Shown here one piece after another: positions 16,734 through 24,362 of a stretch of DNA of 64,000 nt. The notes below the pieces were generated by a model that saw only the letters and a program-made list of their open reading frames with translations, was not told the origin of the DNA and did no database searches. How positions within the stretch are numbered: the stretch's first letter is position 1; the number at the start of each line of letters is the position of its first letter. The DNA lies in contig NZ_CP094997.1 in NCBI RefSeq assembly GCF_022869785.1, positions 6,887,001 through 6,951,000 on the forward strand, given 5' to 3'. Made by a program: the position numbers and the translations under genes. Source of the DNA: Dyadobacter chenwenxiniae (GTDB lineage Bacteria; Bacteroidota; Bacteroidia; Cytophagales; Spirosomataceae).

Positions 16734-18284
16734 CTAGCTCCTTTTATTTTTCATCCGGAGATAAACGCCGTTGGTCCAGCCGAATCCTTCCTGGATCTCA
16801 TACTCACCTCCGCCGGCAATAAGATTCGTGTCCGAGACATTATATTTTTCAAGCATTTTGCCCGAATGTTTAAATTCCTTATCCACCAGCGTGATCCATT
16901 CTGCGCAAAGTTCGTTGGCTGTTCGGTGAAAATTATAGTTACGCAAGCCTTTGTAAGTGATCCACTGCAAAGGTGCCCAGCCATTTGGCGCGTCCCACTG
17001 CTGCCCGGTCTTTACCGTAGTTGTTAAAAGACCGCCGGAACGCATAAAATTCAGGCGAATGTAACCTCTTAAATAATGTGACTGCGATTTGGTAGCCAGT
17101 TTGAAATAAAGCGGAAATGTGCCTGCCAGTGTCAGGGCTTTGGTAAAAGTCTGCTTTTTGAAATCGTAATCCATGAAATAATTGCGCGACTCATCCCAGA
17201 AATAGGTCTGAATGGCAGCGCTTCGCAAGCGGGCTTTTTCCTCATAAATCAAATGCATGCCCGAATTATCATTCAGCAAATAAGCCTCGGCCAGCGTTTT
17301 TTCGAGGTGGTGCATCAGGCAGTTCAGGTCAACGGGTAGAATGTCTGTGGTGTGAATGCTTGCAAAATCGTTTTCATCCGCAAACCACCGGCTGCTGAAA
17401 TCCCATCCCGATTCGGCAGCTGCCCTGATGTGCCTGAAGACGGCATCAGGCTCCGTTTGAAATCGCTCCGCTGCTTCAACACTTAATTCAACATCTTCCC
17501 GGTAAGATTCGGGACGAGGTGTGGCCTTATCATCCCAATATCGGTTCAGCAGCACGCCGTCGGGCAGTTTTACAAGCCGTCTGTGTGCTGTGAACGGTTC
17601 ATGCGCAGGGCCGTCGCTCTGCATCCAATAATCGTATTCCTTTTGGAGCTGGGGCAAATAGCGTTTCAGGATTTTCTTCCCGGCCATGTCACTGTATAGA
17701 CGGACCATTAGTGAGAAAAACGGCGGTTGGGACCTTGTCAGATAATAGGTTCGGTTGGCGGTAGGGATGTAGCCAAAGCTGTCGATCAGATATGCAAAGT
17801 TGTTCACCATGCTTTCGATCAGATCCGTTCTCCCGGATTCTTTCAGGCCGAGCATTGTGAAATAGCTGTCCCAGTAATAGATTTCCCGGAACCGCCCGCC
17901 AGGGACAACATAGGGAAATGGCAGCGGGATCAGGGAACCGCCGCGTTCCTGGTTTTCGGGCTGACGGGTCAGAACAGGCCAAAGCCTTTTAATATGCTCC
18001 GAAGTGGATAAGCTTTTGTCTGCCTTAAAAGTGGACTTAATGTGCACAGGCATCCGGAAATTTGCACTCACAAATGTTTGCAGGTCGAAATCCGGTTCGC
18101 CCTTTTCGTGGTGATATCTTTCAATGATCAGGACGGGATCTTCCAGGGGGATCGCATCGGCGAAGGTTTTGGAATCCTTAAAAATATGACTGTGCTGGAT
18201 ATCACGGAAAAGCGTCCCATACAAGTCATCCGGAGAAACATGTGACTGACCATACGTGAAAGTTGGTGCAATGAATCCGTACAA
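16734..18284 (-). CDS. treA: Alpha,alpha-trehalase (GH37), probably periplasmic
   Basis: About 516 residues. It carries both trehalase signatures, PGGRFREIYYWDSYF (about 128-142) and QWDAPNGWAPLQ near the C-terminus, and the family N-terminus SPDDLYGTLFRDIQ. It hydrolyses trehalose to two glucose molecules. The start is problematic: the only near-cognate start is TTG at 18284, 12 bases after the upstream M28 stop. The residues before it (LTTINLYGFIAPTFTYGQ in the extended frame) look like part of a signal peptide without an ATG. Translation is probably coupled to the peptidase gene, and the N-terminus should be checked. Confidence 0.88.
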   Translation of the reverse strand: MYGFIAPTFTYGQSHVSPDDLYGTLFRDIQHSHIFKDSKTFADAIPLEDPVLIIERYHHEKGEPDFDLQTFVSANFRMPVHIKSTFKADKSLSTSEHIKRLWPVLTRQPENQERGGSLIPLPFPYVVPGGRFREIYYWDSYFTMLGLKESGRTDLIESMVNNFAYLIDSFGYIPTANRTYYLTRSQPPFFSLMVRLYSDMAGKKILKRYLPQLQKEYDYWMQSDGPAHEPFTAHRRLVKLPDGVLLNRYWDDKATPRPESYREDVELSVEAAERFQTEPDAVFRHIRAAAESGWDFSSRWFADENDFASIHTTDILPVDLNCLMHHLEKTLAEAYLLNDNSGMHLIYEEKARLRSAAIQTYFWDESRNYFMDYDFKKQTFTKALTLAGTFPLYFKLATKSQSHYLRGYIRLNFMRSGGLLTTTVKTGQQWDAPNGWAPLQWITYKGLRNYNFHRTANELCAEWITLVDKEFKHSGKMLEKYNVSDTNLIAGGGEYEIQEGFGWTNGVYLRMKNKRS

Positions 18285-18295
18285 ATTTATTGTGG

Positions 18296-19225
18296 TTAGA
18301 GGACTGTGGTAAATGTAAGTTTGGGCAGCTTCATAGCATTTTCTATGAGTTGAATTTGAATGCCTAAAATGCCTGCCGCAGCGTTATAATCTATTTTTTC
18401 GGGATCGTCGGTTGGTTTGTGATAATCATCATGTCCGCCTGTGTGAAAGAAAAGGACCGGGATGTTTTTGGCATAAAAAGATCCATGATCCGAGCCGCCG
18501 CTTCCTGCCTTGTCTGTGAAAAACTTGGTTTCATTTTTGACATTCTTGAATATCTCAGGCCATTCTTCACTCGTTCCAAAGCCGCCGATCCCCACGCCGC
18601 GGCCAGCATCATAACGACCGATCATATCCATATTGGACATGAAATTGATTTTATCCAATGGCAATGTAGGATTGTTTACAAAATGGCGCGAGCCGAGCAA
18701 ACCCAGTTCCTCTGCGCCAAATGCAATAAACAGGAAGTTATAAGGCTCTTTTACGTCGTTTTCGGAGAAATATCTGGCAAGTTCCAGCAATCCTGCAACG
18801 CCCGAAGCATTATCATCGGCTCCGTTGTGGATCTGTCCTTCGGGTTTTTCAGCCTTTGAACTCCCCTGTTTTCCCAAGCCTAAATGATCAAAATGAGCAC
18901 CGATTACAATGGTATGCTCAGCCCCGTTATCCAGAAAGCCGATCACATTATTGGTTTCCCGTAAGCTGTCCGGCACCACGACGCGTTTGATTTTCGCTGT
19001 AAATGGCTGGTAATAACCGTCTGTTCCTTTTGGTTGAAGTCCGTAATTTCTGAATTGCTTCGCCACGTATTTTGCAGCTTTTTTGTTCTCCTTGCTGCCC
19101 GTTCCGCGGCCCTGCATTTTGTCCGACGCAAGCTTGTAAACGTGCCTGGAAATATTATCGGGAGAGGGCAGCTGGGCAAAAGCATTTTGGCAAACAAAAC
19201 AAAGGAGGACTAAGTATTTTTTCAT
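18296..19225 (-). CDS. M28-family metallopeptidase
   Basis: 309 residues from ATG 19225, chosen because it opens with a signal peptide (MKKYLVLLCFVCQNAFAQ). Zinc and catalytic residues are in place: GAHFDHLG (His, Asp), GADDNASGVAG (bridging Asp), GAEELGLLGS (catalytic and ligand Glu), MDMIGR (Asp) and HTGGHDDYHKP (His). Such exported aminopeptidases trim peptides in the periplasm or outside. The trehalase gene follows 11 bases after its stop, so the pair is probably one operon driven from a good promoter at 19248-19278. Confidence 0.9.
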   Translation of the reverse strand: MKKYLVLLCFVCQNAFAQLPSPDNISRHVYKLASDKMQGRGTGSKENKKAAKYVAKQFRNYGLQPKGTDGYYQPFTAKIKRVVVPDSLRETNNVIGFLDNGAEHTIVIGAHFDHLGLGKQGSSKAEKPEGQIHNGADDNASGVAGLLELARYFSENDVKEPYNFLFIAFGAEELGLLGSRHFVNNPTLPLDKINFMSNMDMIGRYDAGRGVGIGGFGTSEEWPEIFKNVKNETKFFTDKAGSGGSDHGSFYAKNIPVLFFHTGGHDDYHKPTDDPEKIDYNAAAGILGIQIQLIENAMKLPKLTFTTVL

Positions 19226-19247
19226 TGAACAGAGTAGCATTAAAGGG

Positions 19248-19278
19248 CAAAGATAAACCGCCCTACATCCCCTGCAAA
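19248..19278 (-). promoter_or_regulatory. Promoter of the M28 peptidase-trehalase operon
   Basis: On the minus strand TTTG (19278-19275), a 19-base spacer and TATCTTTG (19255-19248) match the Bacteroidota TTTG/TAnnTTTG promoter in both boxes and spacing. It ends 22 bases before the peptidase ATG. Confidence 0.65.
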
Positions 19279-19296
19279 ATAGAATTTGCGCTTTTA

Positions 19297-19328
19297 TTTG
19301 CATTTTCAGGCATCTGCGCTTAATATTG
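19297..19328 (+). promoter_or_regulatory. Promoter of metX and its riboswitch
   Basis: TTTG (19297-19300), a 20-base spacer and TAATATTG (19321-19328; one mismatch to TAnnTTTG). The expected start of transcription, near 19335, lies just before the SAM riboswitch. Confidence 0.5.
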
Positions 19329-19366
19329 CAGCATCAAGTCAGTTGCTTCACCTAGTGTGCGATTGA

Positions 19367-19470
19367 TTTATAAAGAAGAGGCGAGAGAATGGGCTCAATG
19401 AACCTCTGGCAACCTGCTACCACGATGGAGAAAGGTGCTAATTCCCACCTAAGTTATTAGGAGATATAAA
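19367..19470 (+). ncRNA. SAM (S-box type) riboswitch upstream of metX
   Basis: Closing stem P1 is tttata (19367-19372) with tataaa (19465-19470). The core has the conserved S-box string with gggctcaatgaacctctggc (19391-19410) followed by aacc, then aaaggtgctaattcc (19431-19445), and a P4 hairpin cctaa/ttagg. SAM-I aptamers bind S-adenosylmethionine and shut off methionine genes. Downstream, before metX, a hairpin around 19536-19560 (ctgccctgtg/cacggagcag) and a short aagcc/ggctt hairpin could serve as the expression platform. There is no strong T run, so control of translation start is possible. The boundaries are from pairing by eye. Confidence 0.88.
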
Positions 19471-19595
19471 CTCAATTCGCGTGAACTTACAGTTAGAAAT
19501 TTCCGTAAGCCGGATGGCTTTATTCTCGCATCTGCCCTGTGCATTCCACGGAGCAGTCTGTTAAATCTTTGAATTAAAACCTGTGCTCTGGCACT

Positions 19596-20645
19596 ATGCA
19601 AGCGGAACAAAAAACATTTAAATATCCTTACGCCTACGCGCTGGAAATGGGTGGTGAACTGCCGGGCTTCGAGCTCTCGTACACCACTTATGGAACGCGA
19701 AACGCTGATAACAACAACATTGTCTGGATCTGTCATGCACTAACCGGCAGCTCTAACGCAGCAGAATGGTGGGATGGCCTGGTAGGGGATGACAAGTTTT
19801 TTGATCCTGCCAAATATTTCATCGTTTGTGTGAATGTGCTGGGTTCAGCTTATGGCTCAACGGGTCCGCTGAGCATTAATCCGCGTACGCACAAACCGTT
19901 TTACAGAACATTCCCGACCATTACAGTCCGCGATGTGGTTGGTGCCATGGATTTGCTGCGGCAGGAAATGGAGATCAGGAAAATCAAGCTTTGTATAGGC
20001 GGCTCGCTGGGTGGCCAGCAGGCTTTGGAATGGGCGGTGGAAGTGCCGGACCTTTTTGAGGAATTGATCCTGATTGCTTCCAATGCGCTGCATTCGCCCT
20101 GGGGCATTGCTTTCAATGAATCCCAGCGGATGGCGATCGAGGCGGACCCGACGTTTAATGATGGCACGGATGAGGCGGGAAGCATGGGCATGCGCGCTGC
20201 GAGGTCCATTGCACTGCTTTCATACAGAAATTACGACACTTATAACTTTACACAGGCGCGTGATAATCCGGATCAGATTGATGACTTCAGGGCATCGTCT
20301 TATCAGCAATACCAGGGCGATAAGTTTGTGAAACGGTTTAATGCTTATTCGTACTGGACGCTTTCCAAGATCATGGATTCGCATAATGTGGGCCGTAATC
20401 GCGGCGGAATTGTGCATGCATTGGGGTTGGTCAAGGCCAAAACATTGGTGTTGGGCATCAAATCCGACCTGCTTTTCCCATTATCCGAACAGCAATTTGT
20501 GGCCCGGCACATTCCGGACGCTGTTTTCCAGGAAATTGATTCCCTATATGGCCACGACGGCTTTTTGATCGAATATAAGCAGTTAACACAAGTAATCAGA
20601 GCTTGGCAGGAAACAAATGGCAAGTTGCAAACCGCGAGGATTTAG
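19596..20645 (+). CDS. metX: Homoserine O-acetyltransferase
   Basis: 349 residues of the alpha/beta-hydrolase fold. The nucleophile elbow is GGSLGG (Ser about 137). The charge relay is completed by GIKSDLLFPLSEQ (Asp) and YGHDGFLIEY (His). It transfers acetyl from acetyl-CoA to homoserine, the first committed step of methionine synthesis. The SAM riboswitch at 19367-19470 directly supports this assignment over serine acetylation. The gene stands alone, and a perfect palindrome follows at 20650-20682. The start MQAEQKTFKYPYAYALEMGGEL fits the family. Confidence 0.95.
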   Translation: MQAEQKTFKYPYAYALEMGGELPGFELSYTTYGTRNADNNNIVWICHALTGSSNAAEWWDGLVGDDKFFDPAKYFIVCVNVLGSAYGSTGPLSINPRTHKPFYRTFPTITVRDVVGAMDLLRQEMEIRKIKLCIGGSLGGQQALEWAVEVPDLFEELILIASNALHSPWGIAFNESQRMAIEADPTFNDGTDEAGSMGMRAARSIALLSYRNYDTYNFTQARDNPDQIDDFRASSYQQYQGDKFVKRFNAYSYWTLSKIMDSHNVGRNRGGIVHALGLVKAKTLVLGIKSDLLFPLSEQQFVARHIPDAVFQEIDSLYGHDGFLIEYKQLTQVIRAWQETNGKLQTARI

Positions 20646-20649
20646 CATT

Positions 20650-20682
20650 AGACTTTCCAAGTTTTCAAAACTTGGAAAGTCT
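20650..20682. repeat. 33-base palindrome, likely bidirectional terminator (copy 1)
   Basis: Arms of 16 bases (agactttccaagtttt and its exact complement) around a single central C. It sits between the convergent metX and glycerophosphodiesterase genes. A second copy at 33715-33747 differs only by one base pair. Confidence 0.85.
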
Positions 20683-20697
20683 GGACTTGTCTCAATC

Positions 20698-21468
20698 TTA
20701 CTTCGTGATTTTTAAAAGCAGTTCCGGCTCATTGGTTGTGATGTAATCAATGCCTTTTTCCAGAAACCATTTCATTGATTCTTCATCATTCACTGTCCAG
20801 ACGTTAGTAGTGAGTTTTTTGTCACGGATAGCGGCAATGTATTCCGGCTTTTTCTTCAATACGCCCTGGTTATAATCAATGCCGTCGAGGCCTGCAGCTT
20901 GAATTTCGTCCGGTGTTTTGTCTCCGTTCAGATATTCCACATGTGCTTTTGGAGCCAGTTCTTTTACTTTTTTACAAACGTCAAAGTCAAATGCGATGTA
21001 ATCCGTAATCTTTTCCACTTTCAATTTCTTCACCATTTCCACACATTTCGTGGCCAATGCCAGCGAACGTTCTTTGCCCATAGAAGAGGTTTTTATTTCA
21101 AGGATTAACCGCGTTTTCTTTTGTTTCGCACCCGCTTTCAAGTAAGCTTCCAGAGTTGGCAATGCCGTACCGTCTTCCAATTTGATCTGCGAAAGCTCCT
21201 GGGAATTCGTTTTTTCTATGTGCGTTCCTTTAATTGAATGATCATGAAGGACATAAATCACGGAATCGGCCGACATATGCACGTCAAATTCGCTCCCATA
21301 GCAGCCCAGCTTGATCGCATGTTCCAATGCGCCGATGGAATTTTCGGTTACGCCCGTATTTTTCCAGGCGCCACGGTGCGCTATGACTTTATTTTTGTTT
21401 TGAGACATGCTTTCAAAAGCGGTCAGACTAAGCAAACCAACTGCAATAATGGATAAGAATTTTTTCAT
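20698..21468 (-). CDS. Glycerophosphodiester phosphodiesterase
   Basis: 256 residues from ATG 21468, which starts a signal peptide (MKKFLSIIAVGLLSLTAFESMSQ). The GDPD barrel shows VIAHRGAWKNTGVTENS (catalytic His, Arg and the Glu/Asn pair) and SEFDVHMSADSVIYVLHDHSIKGT (metal-binding Glu/Asp and the second His). It splits glycerophosphodiesters from lipids into glycerol-3-phosphate and an alcohol, here probably in the periplasm. It has no operon partner and is separated from metX by the palindrome. Confidence 0.9.
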   Translation of the reverse strand: MKKFLSIIAVGLLSLTAFESMSQNKNKVIAHRGAWKNTGVTENSIGALEHAIKLGCYGSEFDVHMSADSVIYVLHDHSIKGTHIEKTNSQELSQIKLEDGTALPTLEAYLKAGAKQKKTRLILEIKTSSMGKERSLALATKCVEMVKKLKVEKITDYIAFDFDVCKKVKELAPKAHVEYLNGDKTPDEIQAAGLDGIDYNQGVLKKKPEYIAAIRDKKLTTNVWTVNDEESMKWFLEKGIDYITTNEPELLLKITK

Positions 21469-21601
21469 TTTTTCGAATTTGGACTTATATAAAAAGAACA
21501 CATTAACCTGGATTTACCCTGAACCGAAATCCAAAGCAGATTCGAAAATTAAAGCTTGTTTCGCTCAGCGGTGTTAGCTTAATGTTAATTTTCAGGAAGC
21601 A

Positions 21602-24145
21602 TTATCTTTCGAAAAGCATCCAGTCAATGTAAAAAAGCAGTTTTTCGTTCTTATCGGGATTTGTGAAAACCAGAAAAATATCGGTCTGTCCGGTGGTGGG
21701 TTTGATGTCTGCCCGCAGCTCCTTCCACTCCCTTTTAAGGTCTTTTGATTTCACCCCGGCTATCGCTATCGAACCTAATAATGACCCGTCGACGCTTCCC
21801 TGCCGGATTTCCAATATTCCGCCTTCGCCCTCTTCCTGTATCCGAAATTTTATTTTTTTAATGTGGTTCAGATCAATCTTCGTAAAGCTTACAAACTTGC
21901 CGTTCCCCGCCGGGACTGAGGTTACGAATCCATTGTTTTTTGTGCCGATAGAGACGCTTACATTGCCTTTTTCAAAATCTTCCAGCTGAACCAATGGGTT
22001 TTTCAAAACTACAAAAGCGCTTCCCTTTAATGGTTCAATGCCGTTTGCGCCTTTATCCGTATAATTTGCTGCCAGCACATATGCACCTTCGGTGCCTTGT
22101 CCTACGTGTTCTTCGAGGTTAATGTTGCCTTGCGTTGCCAATACGGGTTTTTCGCCGGTTAGGGAGAGAATGTAGCCAGCCAGCTCGCGGGACTGCGCCG
22201 TGGTCAGATTAGGATGCGGGGGCATTGGATAGGTTCCCCAATTGCCGCTGCCGCCTTTAATGATTTTGTCGGAAAGCAAATCTGCCGCGCCGTTTTTTGT
22301 CGCATAACGTTTTGAAATCTCCTTCAAAGCGGGCCCTATGGACTTGGAATCCATGGTATGGCAGGATTTGCAATCCAGGGAAGCGTAAAATGTCTCGGTT
22401 GCCGCATAGCGCAGGTTCCCGTGGCTGGTGCCGGAAAGTGCAGCCGCGAAATCTTTTCCAATAGGCAGATAATCAAAAGCCAGCTTCATATTTTCCTGCT
22501 CAGGCGTTTTATCCTCAGCATCTTTCACAATCACTTTGTAATCAAACGGAACATTGTCCCAGTAAAAACTACGATTTGCATTCGTGCTGATCACCACATC
22601 CGGCGGAGAATTGCCGACTTTAATTTGCGCAGTCGCCACGCCTGAGCCACCCGCCTGGTCCGACACGGTAAGTGCAACATTGTAAACGCCCGGTTTATCA
22701 AATGTATGCTTAACATTCGTTCCTGAGAAGATTCGATCGCCAACTTTCCAGTTGAATGCTAACTTGTCACCATCATCATAATCTTTTGATTGCGAAGCAG
22801 ATAATGTTACCGTAAGCGGGGCCGCACCAATCGTGTTATCAGCTTGGATATTGGCAATTGGGTTGCGGTTTCCTTCTGAGTATTCCACGCGGATGAGTCC
22901 GGCATCCGTGTTTTTTGCAAACCAGTTGGTGCCATAAGCGAGCATATACATGGCGCCATCGTGCGCAATTTGCATATCCATGGGTGCAATAACCTTCAAA
23001 TGGGGCAAAAATGGCTCCATACTGACGTAATTTCCATCTTTGTCCAATGTCACAGCCATAATCCACTTCCTGATCCATTCATAAATAAACAGCTTCCCGT
23101 TGTAATATTCCGGGAGCTTGTATTTTGCATTGGGATAAAGCTCGCTGTAATAAACCGGCCCGGCCATGGCGCTCGCTGCCCCTTTTCCCACCATTGGCCA
23201 GCGCTTCGATTCGCCTTTTCCATACCAGATCATAGCAGGCTGAGCAGGGGGAAGTTCTTTAATTCCTGTGTTATTAGGTGAATTATTAATGGGCCGCGAA
23301 GGATCTTGTTTAGGGCCTTCTTTCTTTGTTTCAAAATCATATTTGGGAAAAGCCTCATTAGCACCGAGGAAAAAGGGATAACCAAAAAAACCGGGCTTTC
23401 TGGCCTGATTGATCTCATCATAGCTGAGAAATCCTTCTTCCGCAGGCACGTTCGTATCCGGCCCAACGTCACCCCAATACACAAATTTTGTCTTCGGGTC
23501 CACCGATACACGGAAAGGATTGCGGCAGCCCATCACATATATTTCGGGATAACCCAGGGAGCCGTCTTTCGGAAACAAATTGCCGTCCGGAATCGTATAT
23601 GTGCCGTCCGGAAGTGGTTTGATCCTCAAAATTTTGCCCCGGTAATCTTTGCTATTCGCTGTGGTTCCCTGATCATCAGATAACTGCCTGCCCGGGCGCT
23701 CATCCGTGGGATTATGCCCTTCTATTTCTTCTGCATTGGTATTGTCCCCGGTTGAGAGATATAATAATCCATCAGAAAATGTCAGATAACCTGCTGAATG
23801 ACAGCAATAAGTGCGTTGTGTGGGCACTTCCAGCAGCACTTTTTTGGAATTGAGATCCAATTTTTGATCCACAAAATCATAGCGTGTAAGCTGACTTACA
23901 TTTCGTTCACCGGTGAGGCCATAATAGAGATATACCCAATGGTTTTTAGCAAAATCAGGATCCGCGGCAACGCCTAGCAAACCGTCTTCAATTCCACTGT
24001 AAACATTAATGTGCGCAATGGTTTTGATCTGCTTTTCTTTGGCATCGTAGAATTTCACGTCGCCTTTGCGCTCCACAATAATGACATCCAGATCGGGTAA
24101 AATGGCCATTTGCATGGGCTCGTCCAGGCCTTGTGCAAGCATCAT
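21602..24145 (-). CDS. PQQ-type sugar dehydrogenase fused to PKD, cytochrome c and C-terminal sandwich
   Basis: 847 residues from the first ATG, but that start loses the signal peptide. The frame continues upstream and encodes LIISAAIACLFLPAFLA without an ATG, GTG or TTG before an in-frame stop at 24338-24340. A CTG at 24283 is the best candidate start. Domains in order: a glucose/sorbosone dehydrogenase-like beta-propeller (GLLGVAADPDFAKNHWVYLYY), a PKD module (FDKPGVYNVALTVSD), a c-type cytochrome with the haem motif CKSCH and Met ligand region PMPPHP, and a C-terminal carbohydrate-binding-like sandwich. It probably oxidises a sugar in the periplasm and passes electrons to its own haem. A degenerate AGTTT-type repeat lies just upstream. 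Confidence 0.85.
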   Translation of the reverse strand: MMLAQGLDEPMQMAILPDLDVIIVERKGDVKFYDAKEKQIKTIAHINVYSGIEDGLLGVAADPDFAKNHWVYLYYGLTGERNVSQLTRYDFVDQKLDLNSKKVLLEVPTQRTYCCHSAGYLTFSDGLLYLSTGDNTNAEEIEGHNPTDERPGRQLSDDQGTTANSKDYRGKILRIKPLPDGTYTIPDGNLFPKDGSLGYPEIYVMGCRNPFRVSVDPKTKFVYWGDVGPDTNVPAEEGFLSYDEINQARKPGFFGYPFFLGANEAFPKYDFETKKEGPKQDPSRPINNSPNNTGIKELPPAQPAMIWYGKGESKRWPMVGKGAASAMAGPVYYSELYPNAKYKLPEYYNGKLFIYEWIRKWIMAVTLDKDGNYVSMEPFLPHLKVIAPMDMQIAHDGAMYMLAYGTNWFAKNTDAGLIRVEYSEGNRNPIANIQADNTIGAAPLTVTLSASQSKDYDDGDKLAFNWKVGDRIFSGTNVKHTFDKPGVYNVALTVSDQAGGSGVATAQIKVGNSPPDVVISTNANRSFYWDNVPFDYKVIVKDAEDKTPEQENMKLAFDYLPIGKDFAAALSGTSHGNLRYAATETFYASLDCKSCHTMDSKSIGPALKEISKRYATKNGAADLLSDKIIKGGSGNWGTYPMPPHPNLTTAQSRELAGYILSLTGEKPVLATQGNINLEEHVGQGTEGAYVLAANYTDKGANGIEPLKGSAFVVLKNPLVQLEDFEKGNVSVSIGTKNNGFVTSVPAGNGKFVSFTKIDLNHIKKIKFRIQEEGEGGILEIRQGSVDGSLLGSIAIAGVKSKDLKREWKELRADIKPTTGQTDIFLVFTNPDKNEKLLFYIDWMLFER

Positions 24146-24270
24146 ATGGGTGAAGCGCGTGCTGTCAGGCGCATCTGAAATTGCCCTTTTTGCAGGTGGT
24201 TTCGCTAAAAATGCAGGCAGAAAAAGGCATGCAATTGCAGCTGAAATAATCAGAAATGGGGTTTTTGAGC

Positions 24271-24350
24271 GTTTAGAGTTCAGGAGTTTAGAGTTTAGAG
24301 TTTGGGAGTTGAAAGTTTGGGAGTTTAGATTTAGAGTTTAAAGTTTTAGG
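24271..24350. repeat. Degenerate short tandem repeat (gagttta-like units)
   Basis: About ten variants of a 7-8 base unit close to gagttta/gagtttg run from the end of the FdhF/YdeP gene region into the signal-peptide codons of the sugar dehydrogenase. Copies vary (gagtttag, gagttgaa, gagtttaa), which suggests an old or drifting array. Confidence 0.7.
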
Positions 24351-24362
24351 GTAAATGGCCTT

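Noticed and set aside
24146..24340. Frameshift as the reason for the missing start of the sugar dehydrogenase
   Set aside because: No ATG exists in any minus-strand frame between the upstream gene's stop and the signal peptide that would connect by a single shift, so start-codon loss is the simpler reading.
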